Assembly (NCBI GenBank): GCA_024349765.1
Contig: AP026073.1
Coordinates: 4,526,001-4,590,000, forward strand
Direction: 5' to 3'
DNA: 64,000 nucleotides
Source of the DNA: Streptomyces nigrescens
Lineage (GTDB): Bacteria; Actinomycetota; Actinomycetes; Streptomycetales; Streptomycetaceae
Shown here: one piece after another, positions 17,405 to 25,471 of the stretch
Layout of the letters: every line of letters starts with the position of its first letter
Position numbering within the stretch: position 1 is the stretch's first letter
Notes under the pieces: model-generated
What the model was told of the DNA's origin: nothing
The model's database searches: none
What the model saw: only the letters and a program-made list of their open reading frames with translations
Translations under genes and position numbers: made by a program

Positions 17405-17593
17405 ATGTCCGTGATGGACAAGCTCAAGCAGATGCTGAAGGGTCACGAGGAACAGACCGGCAAGGGCGTGGACAAGGCCGGCGACTTCGTCGACGAGAAG
17501 ACCCAGGGCAAGCACTCCGGGCAGGTCGACACGGCACAGGACAAGCTGCGGGACCAGCTCGGCCGCGATCAGAACCAGCCGCCGCAGAGCTGA
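17405..17593 (+). CDS. Small MT0933-type antitoxin-like protein, no toxin adjacent
   Basis: A 62-residue, very hydrophilic protein: MSVMDKLKQMLKGHEEQTGK, then GVDKAGDFVDEKTQGKH and a DTAQDKLRDQLG helix. This is the pattern of the actinobacterial antitoxin family typified by MT0933/Rv0909, also related to stress proteins of the CsbD kind. A strong AGGAGG site lies 7 bp before the ATG. In mycobacteria the partner is a small SRPBCC-type toxin; here the neighbours are an esterase and an acetyltransferase, so it is an orphan. Many Streptomyces carry such lone copies, so a stress or structural role is as likely as an antitoxin role. Confidence 0.75.
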   Translation: MSVMDKLKQMLKGHEEQTGKGVDKAGDFVDEKTQGKHSGQVDTAQDKLRDQLGRDQNQPPQS

Positions 17594-17612
17594 CCGAACG
17601 GGTTTTCCCAAG

Positions 17613-17629
17613 GGCGGTGCCGGACCGCC
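17613..17629 (+). terminator. Short hairpin after the antitoxin-like gene
   Basis: GGCGGT (17613-17618) pairs with ACCGCC (17624-17629) around a 5-nt loop, 20 bp after the stop. It is short and could be incidental. Confidence 0.4.
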
Positions 17630-17651
17630 GCCCCGCCCGTACGCTGTGCGG

Positions 17652-18230
17652 ATGATCTCCGCGTCGTCCGCCCAGCTGACCCCTGACGTCCTGATGCGCC
17701 CCGTCACGGCGGAGGACGCCGCCGGCCTCGCCCGGTCCTACCGGCGCAGCCGGGACCATCTCCGCCGCTGGGAGCCGGACCGGGACGACGCGTTCTTCAC
17801 CACCGACGGCCAGGCGGCCCGGCTGCACGCCCTGCTCGCGGAGCGAAGCGCCGGGCAGGCCATGCCGTGGGTGCTGGAGCGGCGGCCGGACGACGGTGCC
17901 GGGGAGCCCGAGGTCGTCGGTGCGATCACGCTGACCGGGATCGTGCTGGGCCCGTTCCGCAATGCCCACCTGGGCTACTGGATCGACGCGGGCCAGCTGC
18001 GCCGCGGCCTGGCCTCGGCCGCGGTGACCGCGGTCTGCGCCGCGGCCGATGCCGAGCTGGGCCTGCACCGCGTCCAGGCGGGCACCCTCGTCGACAACCT
18101 CGCGTCCCAGCGCACGCTGCTGAAGTGCGGTTTCACCGCGTTCGGCACGGCCGAGAACTATCTGCACATCAACGGCGCCTGGCGCGACCACCGGCTGTTC
18201 CAGAAGATCCTCAACGACCGCCGCCCGTAA
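17652..18230 (+). CDS. GNAT-family N-acetyltransferase (RimJ-like)
   Basis: A 192-residue acetyltransferase of the RimJ/RimL kind. The GNAT fold is seen as MRPVTAEDAAGLARSYRRSR at the start, then NAHLGYWIDAGQLRRGLASA, which forms the acetyl-CoA-binding turn, and LHRVQAGTLVDNLASQRTL with CGFTAFGTAENYL near the end. It should transfer acetyl from acetyl-CoA to an N-terminal or small-molecule amine; the target is unknown. I choose the ATG at 17652; a GTG lies 6 bases earlier. TACGCT at 17640-17645 looks like a -10 element only ~7 bp before the ATG, so the mRNA may be leaderless. Confidence 0.85.
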   Translation: MISASSAQLTPDVLMRPVTAEDAAGLARSYRRSRDHLRRWEPDRDDAFFTTDGQAARLHALLAERSAGQAMPWVLERRPDDGAGEPEVVGAITLTGIVLGPFRNAHLGYWIDAGQLRRGLASAAVTAVCAAADAELGLHRVQAGTLVDNLASQRTLLKCGFTAFGTAENYLHINGAWRDHRLFQKILNDRRP

Positions 18231-18267
18231 GGCCGCGGGCGCGTGCGGACCGCGTCCGGACGCGGAG

Positions 18268-18299
18268 GGGCGCCCGCCCCCGGTCGGGAACGGGCGCCC
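18268..18299. terminator. Terminator between acetyltransferase and cold-shock genes
   Basis: A 9-bp stem (GGGCGCCCG 18268-18276, CGGGCGCCC 18291-18299) with a 14-nt loop lies between two converging genes and can serve both. Confidence 0.7.
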
Positions 18300-18320
18300 T
18301 CGCCGCGTGGTGCGGACGGG

Positions 18321-18524
18321 TCAGGCCAGCCGGATCTTCTCCGCCTGCGGGCCCTTGTGGCCCTGGGTGACCTCGAACGTCACCTTCTGGCCCTCCTGGA
18401 GCTCGCGGTAGCCGGTGGCGTCGATGTTGGAGTAGTGCGCGAAGACGTCGGCGCCGCCGCCGTCCTGGGCGATGAAGCCGAAGCCTTTCTCCGAGTTGAA
18501 CCACTTCACGGTGCCGGAAGCCAT
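18321..18524 (-). CDS. Cold-shock domain protein (CspA family)
   Basis: A 67-residue cold-shock protein. The RNP1 and RNP2 RNA-binding motifs are intact: [20 protein letters not shown] and DVFAHYSNI. The family binds single-stranded RNA and DNA and unwinds mRNA structure. The length is standard. The start is preceded by a GGAG-type site (AAGGAGACAG on the minus strand). The region upstream to the DD-carboxypeptidase stop is ~315 bp and may hold a long 5' leader, as in other csp genes. Streptomyces have several paralogues, so no specific name is given. Confidence 0.95.
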   Translation of the reverse strand: MASGTVKWFNSEKGFGFIAQDGGGADVFAHYSNIDATGYRELQEGQKVTFEVTQGHKGPQAEKIRLA

Positions 18525-18839
18525 ATCTGTCTCCTTCGTTCAAGGGGCTCGGATCGGGTTCCGCGACTGCGGCACCCGGAGGTGATCGCCTTGGGTCCGG
18601 AGACGCACCGCACACGCACACGCACAGCAAGAACGCCCGTGAATGCGACACGGGCGCCCGGTACTTCGGAACCACGACAGCTGTTCAGGACGCTACACCG
18701 AGCAACGCCCGGCGGGCGGCAGGTCCGTGACGGACGCGTCGCCCTTCACCGGGCCAGGGCCATCCGATGTCCTCCGTATACCTGACCTATCGGATGTGTG
18801 TGCGGGACCGGCGGGTGGGTCCGGTTGCCTGACCACCCA
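18525..18839. other. Intergenic region upstream of the cold-shock gene
   Basis: No gene was found. The region contains a CACACGCACACGCACA dinucleotide-like run near 18608-18627 and probably the promoter and leader of the cold-shock gene; I could not place a convincing promoter. Confidence 0.5.
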
Positions 18840-20171
18840 TCAGGACCTCTCCTCGTCCGCGGTCCTCTCCGGGCCCGCCGCCGGGCCCGCCTCCGGGTCC
18901 TTCCCTGCCGCGCCTGCCGCCGTTTCCGCGACCGTGCACGGCTTGCGGCGGCGCCACCAGAGCCCGGTGCCGAGGCCGGCGGCCGCGATCATCCCGACGG
19001 CCGCGGCCGACGACAGCAGCCACCGCCGGCGCCCCGCGCCGTCGCCGTCCGCCGGGGCGCCGGCCTCGTGCAGGGAGTGCAGCGTTGACGGGCGGTGGGC
19101 GACCTGCCCGGCCCCGGCGTCCCGCCAGCCCGGGGCGACGCGCGGCAGCATGGCCACCGCGGCGGCCCGGGGCGCCACCTCGAACCCCCAGTCCAGCAGG
19201 GCCCGGGTCTCCTCGTAGACCGCGTTCGGGGCACCGGACTGCGGGTTCATCGCGGTGACCAGCAGCGTCCGGCCGTCCCGCCGGGCGGCCGCGACCAGGG
19301 TGTTGCCGGCGTGCGTGGTGTAGCCGTTCTTCACCCCGATCAGTCCCTCGTACGGCCGCACGCCGTGCGAGCCGACCAGCAGCCGGTTGGTGTTCTGGAT
19401 GCCGAACGAGTCCGGGCCGCCGCCCTGCGGGAGCTGGGCCCGTTTCGTCGCGGCGAACTCCGCGAAGTCGGGGTTGGTCAGCCCGGCCTGCCCGAAGAGC
19501 GCCAGATCGTAGGCGGAGGAGACCTGCCCCGGAGTGTCGAAGCCGTCCGCGGACTCCACCCGGGTGTCCCGGGCGCCGAGGCGGCGCGCGGTCTCCTGCA
19601 TGTCGTCGATGGTCTTGTTCCAGCCACCGTTCATGGCGGCCAGGGTGTGCACCGCGTCGCTGCCGGAGCTGAGGAAGACGCCGTGCCACAGGTCGGCGAC
19701 GTGGTACGGCACCTCCTCCCTGAGCCCGGCCATCGAACTGCCCGCCTCGATGCCGGCCAGGTCCTCCATGGAGACGGTGTGCACCGTCCCCTGGGAGAAC
19801 TTCGGCAGCACGGTCAGCGCGAAGAGCGTCTTGAGCGTACTGGCGGGTGGCAGCGGCCGGTGGACGTCCTTCGCGGCCAGCACCTTGCCGCTCCCCAGGT
19901 CCGTCACCATCCACGACAGCGCGGTGACCTTCGGCGGCTCCGGTACGTCCTCCCGGGCCACGAACTGCACCCCGCGCCGGTCCAGCCGGTTCCCGGCGTC
20001 GGCCGCGGGGCGGGCCCCGGCCCGCAGGTCGTCGATGCCGTACGGGCCATCGGCCCGTACGGTCCGGCACACGTCACCGGCGCGTGCCGGACCTGGCACG
20101 GCCAGCAGCCCGGCGGCACAAACGGCCACGACGGTCACGGCTCTGACGGGGGCCCATCTCGCGCTCGACAT
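18840..20171 (-). CDS. D-alanyl-D-alanine carboxypeptidase (PBP5/DacA type) with altered SxN motif
   Basis: A 443-residue serine peptidase S11 family protein that should trim the terminal D-Ala from peptidoglycan stem peptides. It has a signal peptide (core VTVVAVCAAGLLAV, AxA near residue 31), the active-site SxxK as PASTLKTLF (Ser111, Lys114), and the KTG-equivalent IGVKNGYTTHAGN (Lys281). The SxN motif reads LSSGSDAVH, with Ser171 where Asn is expected. A C-terminal membrane helix (LLSSAAAVGMIAAAGLGTGL, ~392-411) followed by arginines anchors it outside the membrane. Start at ATG 20171; a GTG nine bases upstream is possible. The upstream gap is filled by repeat element B. Confidence 0.9.
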   Translation of the reverse strand: MSSARWAPVRAVTVVAVCAAGLLAVPGPARAGDVCRTVRADGPYGIDDLRAGARPAADAGNRLDRRGVQFVAREDVPEPPKVTALSWMVTDLGSGKVLAAKDVHRPLPPASTLKTLFALTVLPKFSQGTVHTVSMEDLAGIEAGSSMAGLREEVPYHVADLWHGVFLSSGSDAVHTLAAMNGGWNKTIDDMQETARRLGARDTRVESADGFDTPGQVSSAYDLALFGQAGLTNPDFAEFAATKRAQLPQGGGPDSFGIQNTNRLLVGSHGVRPYEGLIGVKNGYTTHAGNTLVAAARRDGRTLLVTAMNPQSGAPNAVYEETRALLDWGFEVAPRAAAVAMLPRVAPGWRDAGAGQVAHRPSTLHSLHEAGAPADGDGAGRRRWLLSSAAAVGMIAAAGLGTGLWWRRRKPCTVAETAAGAAGKDPEAGPAAGPERTADEERS

Positions 20172-20227
20172 GAGGCCCACGCTAGGAACGCGGTGGGCGG
20201 GGCGCCGGTTGGCTTACGCCATCCGGT

Positions 20228-20696
20228 GACCTCCCACGTACTTGGCTGTCCCGCCGCGGGTCGTCTCGCCGTTGCGCGCTTTGCGGCGCCTCCCACGTAG
20301 CCGTCTGTCCCGCCGCGGGTGTTGTTCGCCGTTGCGCCTGCGGCGGGCCAGGTGGTTGTCGGGTGCGGTGACGGGCCTCCGGGGCCGGTTGTGTGGACTG
20401 CTGACGCTTTACGTCCACACAACCGGCCCCTCCGGCCCGTCCCCTCCCGTGAGAGGGAAAGTGAAGGACGGTGGGGGTGCACGTAATGCCCACATGCGCG
20501 CAGGCAACAGACCAGGCCCGCCCCCAACCAGCTCAGCAACTCCCACTCACGGGAGGGGCTGGACCGGAGGACGAAGTCTGGAGGGCCGGCACCGCACCCG
20601 ACAAACAACGCCCGCCGCCAGGCGCAACGGCGAGACGACCCGCGGCGGGACGGCCGGGTACGTGCGGGGCGCCGCAAAGCGCAGCGGAACGCCCCG
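20228..20696. repeat. Intergenic palindromic repeat element, copy B
   Basis: The second copy of the element seen at 4341-4823. Two tandem units form the left arm (CCTCCCACGTA at 20230 and 20289, each followed by CTGTCCCGCCGCGGG). The right core at 20549-20599 matches the copy A core at 49 of 51 positions. The spacer again has CGGTGGGGGTGCACG (20469-20483). It differs from copy A in the left core, which is replaced by a different, near-perfect hairpin (20381-20430). The right end runs directly into the last codons of the decayed methyltransferase gene, whose stop codon is missing. Confidence 0.85.
20381..20430. other. 18-bp perfect hairpin inside repeat element B
   Basis: Bases 20381-20398 pair perfectly with 20413-20430 around a 14-nt loop. 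Seven further pairs (ACGGGCC at 20371-20377, GGCCCGT at 20434-20440) flank it beyond a 3-nt mismatch. It could act as a terminator or be a foldback part of the element. Confidence 0.7.
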
Positions 20697-21088
20697 TGGT
20701 TTGTCCCACACCAGCGAATAGCGCCACAGCAGATGACGTCGGTAGCGGCTGCCCGGCAAGCAGGCGCGGGCGGCGCGGCGGACCTCGCCCCAGGTCATGG
20801 CGGTGTCCAGGATCGGCATGCCGGGCGGTCCGGACTTGCCGCCGTGCCGGCGGGCCTGGACGTAGGCGGCGGGGAGGCCGGCGCCGCTGACGAGCCAGTC
20901 CCAGGGCGTTCCGTTGGCCGCCAGCCCGACGACCACGAGACGGCCGCCGGGCGCGAGCAGACCGGCCAGCCGACGTCCAGCGCCCGTGCGCAGCCGTCCG
21001 GCACCGCGTCCAGGACCAGCCGGTGGTAGTGCACGTTGTGGTTCCAGTACGGATCCGGCGGCGCCGCCGGTGCGTCGGTGAACGGCAT
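20697..21088 (-). pseudogene. Decayed SAM-dependent methyltransferase with internal deletion
   Basis: The N-terminal part reads from ATG 21088: an intact start with PYWNHNVHYHRLVLDAVPDG and then CARALDVG, the beginning of SAM motif I. Near 20971 the coding continuity breaks: the next sequence, in another frame, is LAGLLAPGGRLVVVGLAANG, which belongs well after motif I in class I methyltransferases. About 90-100 residues, including the rest of motif I and motifs II-III, are missing. The C-terminal part then runs to RRHLLWRYSLVWDKP, the usual end of this family, where it meets repeat element B without a stop codon. It is very unlikely to make a working enzyme. Confidence 0.8.
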
Positions 21089-21226
21089 CGGGTCACCCTA
21101 ACGAGCCCGGCCGGTGCCGCGTGGTCCCATCGGGTGAATCCCTGCGTGCGGCGCAACCGGGCGGGCCCTCCGCGGCTTCCGAAGAGTTGACAGAGTGTTC
21201 CGTTCCCGCGAGCCGTGGAGGTCCCG

Positions 21227-21631
21227 ATGCCACTCGACCACCCCACTCCCCCGCCGTACGGCGCGGCACCGGACTACACGCTCGCCCCGCCGCGCGCCGA
21301 GGACCGTCTGGACACCCTCGCGCTGCCGCTCGATCCGCTGCTGCCGCCGCCCCGCCCGGAGGACCGGGTGCCGGGTGGGCCCTGGCGGGCCGACGAGCGG
21401 CCGCTGCCGCCGCCGCGTCCCGAGGAGCGGCTGCAGGGCCCGGTGGCACTGCCCGATCGCCGGCGGCCGGACCTCCAGGCCGCGCTGACCGCGGCCGGCA
21501 TCGCGCCGGAGGCCAGGGACGCGGTCGCGGTCGCGAACATCGCGGGTCTGGGCGACGCCACCGTCCGGGCCGTCATCGGCTGGATCGAGGCGGCCGGCCG
21601 GGCGTCCTGGGCCCGGCCGCACGCGGTGTGA
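21227..21631 (+). CDS. Small proline-rich protein with repeated PPRxE(D/E)R motif, unknown function
   Basis: A 134-residue protein starting at ATG 21227, 5 bp after a strong GGAGG. The N-terminal half is Pro/Arg-rich with three degenerate repeats: APPRAEDRLD, PPPRPEDRVPGG and PPPRPEERLQG. The C-terminal ~50 residues look folded and helical (LQAALTAAGIAPEARDAVAV, then a GLGDATVRAVIGWIEAAG helix). I do not recognise the family. It is convergent with murJ (15 bp between stops) and divergent from the methyltransferase remnant. Codon use is normal for the organism, which supports a real gene. Confidence 0.6.
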   Translation: MPLDHPTPPPYGAAPDYTLAPPRAEDRLDTLALPLDPLLPPPRPEDRVPGGPWRADERPLPPPRPEERLQGPVALPDRRRPDLQAALTAAGIAPEARDAVAVANIAGLGDATVRAVIGWIEAAGRASWARPHAV

Positions 21632-21646
21632 GCGACCGGCTCCGGC

Positions 21647-23338
21647 TCACCGCAGGCCGGGCAGGGTGCGCAGTTCGGTGACCTTGAGGAGCCGGGCGAG
21701 CCCCAGGAAGAGCAGGGCCATGGTGAGGCCGCCGGCGGCCAGCGCCAGGACGGGGGACCAGAAGGCCGGCACGGCGACCCCGGAGCACGCCCGGGCCACG
21801 AGCCAGGCCACCGCGCCGGCCACGGCGGCAGCGCCGGTCAGCTTGCCGTAGGTCCGGCACAGCCGGCGTCCGTCGAGGCGGCCGGAGAGGCGCCGGCGCA
21901 GCAGCAGCGCGGTGAGCAGCAGCCCGGCCCCGTACGCGACGGTGTAGGCGGCGGCCATGCCGGTGACCGCCCAGCGGGCCGGCAGCAGCAGGTGGCAGGC
22001 GGTGGCCAGGGCGATGTTGAGGGCGGCGATGCCGGCGCCCGTCCAGAACGGCGTACGGGTGTCCTCGAAGGCGTAGAAGCCGCGCAGCAGCAGGTACTGG
22101 GCGGAGAACGGGATCAGGCCGAGGCCGAACGCCTGCAGCATGTGGCCGATCGGCGCGGCCGAGGCGGCGTTCACCGAGCCGTGCGCGAACAGCAGTTGGG
22201 CGGTCTGCGGGCCGAGCGCGACGAAGAAGAAGGCGGCCGGGACGATGAGCACGCCGCTGACGCGCAGGGCCCGGGAGAGGTCGCTGCGCAGGTCGTCCAG
22301 GCGGTGCTCGGCGACCGCCCGGCTCATCCGGGGCAGCAGGGCCGTCACCAGCGAGACGGTCACGATCGACTGCGGCAGCGTCCAGATGCCCTGGGCGTAG
22401 TTGTAGGCGGTGTATCCGACACCCGCGGTGGGGAGTTGCCGGTCGGCGGCGCCGGCGTAGTGCGTGACGACGGTCATCGCGGCCAGGTTGGCGAGCACGA
22501 AGAGGAGTGTCCAGCGGGCCGCCGAGATGCTCTTGCCGAGGCCGCTGCCCCGCCAGTCGAAGCGCGGCCGGAAGCGGAAGCCGGCCGCGCGCACGAACGG
22601 GACCAGGGCCAGGGCCTGCAGGGCGATGCCGCCGGTGGTGGCGAGGCCGAGCAGATCGATCTGGCCGGGGGTGATGTCCTCGATCCGGTCGGGACCGGCC
22701 AGCAGCCCGAGGTAGAGGCCGAACATCGCGATCAGCACGACGTTGTTGAGGACCGGCGTCCACATCATCGCGCCGAACCTGCTGCGGGCGTTGAGGACCT
22801 GGCCGAGGATGAAGAAGAGCCCGTAGAAGAAGATCTGCGGCAGCAGGAAGCGGGCGAAGACGACGGTGAGTGCGAAGGCGGCGTGGGTCCGGGGCGTGTC
22901 GGGCGTGTAGAGCGCGACGATCTGCGGGGCGGCCCACACCGAGAGCAGGGTGCCCACCGTGAGCACGCTCAGGACGAGGGTGACCAGCCGCTGTTCGTGG
23001 GCCCGGCCGCCGTCCGGGTGCTCGGCCCGGGCCCGGACCAGCTGCGGTACGAGCACGGAGTTGAGCGCGCCGCCGATCAGCAGGGTGTAGAGGCTCATCG
23101 GGACGACGTTGGCGGTGTTGTAGGTGGTGGCGAGCAGTCCGGTGCCGAGCGCGGCCGCCTGGAGCACGTTCCGGAACAGCCCGGTGGCGCGGGACGCCAC
23201 GGTCCCCACCGCCATCAGGAGCGAGGAGCGGACCAGCCCGCCGCCGGCCTCCTTCTCCCCCGCGGCCGGGTCGCCGGCGGGTATCTCCCGGCCGGGCACC
23301 CGCAGTTGCATGGTGTCGTCCGATGTTCCCTCGATCAT
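21647..23338 (-). CDS. murJ: MurJ/MviN-family lipid II flippase
   Basis: A 563-residue polytopic membrane protein of the MOP/MviN family, with about 14 helices after a ~30-residue hydrophilic N-terminus. The first helices contain SSLLMAVGTVASRATGLFRN, and later SLYTLLIGGALNSVLVPQLV, both typical. MurJ moves lipid-linked peptidoglycan precursors across the membrane. Streptomyces carry several MviN paralogues, and this one is next to LigD-polymerase rather than in the usual chromosomal setting near trxB, so it may be an accessory copy. It lies 9 bp downstream of the LigD-type gene on the same strand, so the two are probably co-transcribed. Confidence 0.85.
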   Translation of the reverse strand: MIEGTSDDTMQLRVPGREIPAGDPAAGEKEAGGGLVRSSLLMAVGTVASRATGLFRNVLQAAALGTGLLATTYNTANVVPMSLYTLLIGGALNSVLVPQLVRARAEHPDGGRAHEQRLVTLVLSVLTVGTLLSVWAAPQIVALYTPDTPRTHAAFALTVVFARFLLPQIFFYGLFFILGQVLNARSRFGAMMWTPVLNNVVLIAMFGLYLGLLAGPDRIEDITPGQIDLLGLATTGGIALQALALVPFVRAAGFRFRPRFDWRGSGLGKSISAARWTLLFVLANLAAMTVVTHYAGAADRQLPTAGVGYTAYNYAQGIWTLPQSIVTVSLVTALLPRMSRAVAEHRLDDLRSDLSRALRVSGVLIVPAAFFFVALGPQTAQLLFAHGSVNAASAAPIGHMLQAFGLGLIPFSAQYLLLRGFYAFEDTRTPFWTGAGIAALNIALATACHLLLPARWAVTGMAAAYTVAYGAGLLLTALLLRRRLSGRLDGRRLCRTYGKLTGAAAVAGAVAWLVARACSGVAVPAFWSPVLALAAGGLTMALLFLGLARLLKVTELRTLPGLR

Positions 23339-23347
23339 GGGGACAAT

Positions 23348-24241
23348 CTATGCCGCTCCCGGCAGCGGGCGGGCGCGCGCGGGGTCCAGGAGCGGGGCGA
23401 GCAGATCGCCGTGGGCGGCGTAGCGGGGGGCGATGTCGCTGAAGAGGAAGGTGAGTTGCTCCGGTTCGGTGCAGTCGGCCACCTCGTCCCAGGTGACGGG
23501 GGTGGAGACGGTGGGGGTGGCGCGGGCGCGCAGCGTGTAGGCGACGGCGGTGGTCTTGGCGGCGGAGTTCTGCGAGAAGTCGATGAAGACCTTGCCGGGG
23601 CGGAGCGACTTGGTCATCTTGTGGACGACGAGGTCGGGCAGGGCCCGGGCGGCCTCGACGGCGAGGTGCCGGGCGTAGGCGGTGACCCGTTCGGACGGGG
23701 CCGGCTCGATGGGCACGATGAGGTGCAGCCCCTTGGAGCCGCTGGTCTTGGCGTGCACGTCCAGGCCGTCGGCGGTCAGCCGGGCGTGCAGCCACCGGGC
23801 CGCCAGGCAGCACTCCACGATGGTGGCGGGCTCCCCGGGGTCCAGGTCGAACACCAGCCGGTCGGCGATGCCGGGCGCCCGGCAGGTCCACTGCGGGGTG
23901 TGCAGTTCGACGACCAGGTTCGCGGCCCAGACCAGCGCGGCGAGGCCGTCGATCACGACCTGCCGGGTGGGCCCGGACGTCGAATGGGGGACCTCGCAGG
24001 TCTTCACCCAGGAGGGCGTGCCGGGCGGCACGTTCTTGGTGAAGAAGCGCTGGCCGTCGGGCCCGTCGGGATAGCGCAGGAAGGACAGCGGCCGGTCCGT
24101 CAGGTGCGCGAGCAGCGCGTCCGCGGTGGTGGTGCAGTAGTGGAGCACCTCACCCTTGGTGGTGCCGGTCTGCGGATAGAGGACCTTGTCCAGGTTGGTC
24201 AGCGAGAGGCGCCGCCCCTCCACCATGGTGATCGGCGACAT
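23348..24241 (-). CDS. LigD-type primase-polymerase domain protein (NHEJ)
   Basis: A 297-residue stand-alone version of the LigD polymerase domain (archaeo-eukaryotic primase fold). Key parts are LSLTNLDKVLYP at the start, RFFTKNVPPGTPSWV, the metal-binding VFDLDPGEP (Asp132, Asp134), and TSGSKGLHLIVP. It adds nucleotides or ribonucleotides to broken ends in bacterial non-homologous end joining. No ligase or nuclease domain is attached; those must be encoded elsewhere. It is head-to-head with ku, only 30 bp apart, so both can be driven from a shared region. Start at ATG 24241; an in-frame ATG 18 bases earlier would shorten the gap to 12 bp. Confidence 0.92.
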   Translation of the reverse strand: MSPITMVEGRRLSLTNLDKVLYPQTGTTKGEVLHYCTTTADALLAHLTDRPLSFLRYPDGPDGQRFFTKNVPPGTPSWVKTCEVPHSTSGPTRQVVIDGLAALVWAANLVVELHTPQWTCRAPGIADRLVFDLDPGEPATIVECCLAARWLHARLTADGLDVHAKTSGSKGLHLIVPIEPAPSERVTAYARHLAVEAARALPDLVVHKMTKSLRPGKVFIDFSQNSAAKTTAVAYTLRARATPTVSTPVTWDEVADCTEPEQLTFLFSDIAPRYAAHGDLLAPLLDPARARPLPGAA

Positions 24242-24271
24242 ACGATGAGAATCCCACACAAGGGATGAAAT

Positions 24272-25405
24272 ATGCGTTCTATCTGGAATGGGTCAATTTC
24301 CTTCGGACTGGTCACCATCCCCGTGAAGACGTACAGCGCCACGGACCGGACCTCGTCCGTCTCTTTCGTCCGCATTCACGAAAAGGACGGCGCGCAGATC
24401 CAGTACCGCAAGATCTGCGAGCTCGATGGCGAGGAAGTCCCCAACGAAGAGGTGGGCAAGGGCTACCAGCCGCCGGGCGACGACGTCATCGTGCCGATCA
24501 GCGACGACGAACTGTCGCGACTGCCGATGCCGACGTCCAAGACGCTGACCATCCTGTCCTTCGTCGACCCCGGCGAGATCGACCCGCTCCAGTTGGACAA
24601 GGCCTACTACCTCGGCCCCAACGGGGCGGCCGCCACCAAGCCGTACGCCCTGCTGCGGGAGGCGCTGGAGCACCACCGGAAGGTCGCGATCGGCAAGGTG
24701 GCGATGCGCGGCCGGGAGTCGCTGGCGATGCTGCGGGCGTACGAGGGGGCGATCGTGATGCACGCGCTGCTGTGGCCCGACCAGATCCGGCCAGCCGCCG
24801 GCGTGGCTCCCGAGGCCGTGCAGATCCGCGAGAACGAGCTGTCGCTGGCCGAGACGCTGATGGACTCGCTGGGCGAGCTGGACCCGGCCGAACTCCACGA
24901 CGAGTACCGGGAGGCCGTGGAGGAGCTGGTCGCCGCCAAGCTGGAGGGCGAGGAACCGGTCGCCCCCGCCGCCCCGGGCCCGTCCGCCCGGGTCATCGAT
25001 CTGACCGCGGCACTGGAGAAGAGCGTGCGAGCGGCACGGGAAGGGCGGACGGAGGCCGCGGAGGGCGAGGCGGAGCCGGCGTCCGTGACACCGATACGGG
25101 GGCGGAAGACGGCGGGCGAGGCCGCGGCCAAGAAGGCACCGGCGAAGCAGGCCGCCGCCAAGAAGTCCGCGGCGGCGAAGTCCACGGCAGCGAAGTCCGC
25201 CCCGGAGAAGAGCACGGCGAAGACCGCAGCGAAGAGCGCGGCGAAGAAAAGCACGGCGTCGAAGACCGCGGCGGCGAAAAGCGCGACGGCGAAGAGTGCG
25301 GCAACGAAGAGCACGGCGGGCAAAAGCGCGGCCAAGAAGAGTTCCGCACAAAAAGGCGCACAGAAAGGCGCCGCCAAAAGGGGCGCGGCCAAGAAGTCCG
25401 GCTAG
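24272..25405 (+). CDS. ku: Ku DNA end-binding protein with Lys/Ala-rich tail
   Basis: A 377-residue bacterial Ku homologue. The beta-barrel core begins MRSIWNGSISFGLVTIPVKT and includes ICELDGEEVPNEEVGKGY, FVDPGEIDPLQLDKAYYLGP and MRGRESLAMLRAYEG. Residues after ~285 form a low-complexity tail of Lys, Ala, Ser and Thr (about 90 residues), like the histone-H1-like tails of some actinobacterial Ku proteins that add non-specific DNA binding. It binds broken ends as a homodimer and recruits LigD-type enzymes. It is divergently paired with the LigD-polymerase gene. Confidence 0.95.
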   Translation: MRSIWNGSISFGLVTIPVKTYSATDRTSSVSFVRIHEKDGAQIQYRKICELDGEEVPNEEVGKGYQPPGDDVIVPISDDELSRLPMPTSKTLTILSFVDPGEIDPLQLDKAYYLGPNGAAATKPYALLREALEHHRKVAIGKVAMRGRESLAMLRAYEGAIVMHALLWPDQIRPAAGVAPEAVQIRENELSLAETLMDSLGELDPAELHDEYREAVEELVAAKLEGEEPVAPAAPGPSARVIDLTAALEKSVRAAREGRTEAAEGEAEPASVTPIRGRKTAGEAAAKKAPAKQAAAKKSAAAKSTAAKSAPEKSTAKTAAKSAAKKSTASKTAAAKSATAKSAATKSTAGKSAAKKSSAQKGAQKGAAKRGAAKKSG

Positions 25406-25471
25406 GCCCTTTCCCCGGGGCAAGCACCGGCCATGCGCTTCCTGCTCACCCGCCCGTTCTAGAGTTTCGGT

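Noticed and set aside
20242-20936. Open reading frames through repeat element B
   Set aside because: Same cause as in copy A; one frame is only the methyltransferase end read on into the element.
25100-25405. Tandem AAG/GCG-rich tract considered as a repeat or CRISPR-like array
   Set aside because: It encodes the Lys/Ala-rich tail of Ku in frame; spacing is irregular and there are no spacers.
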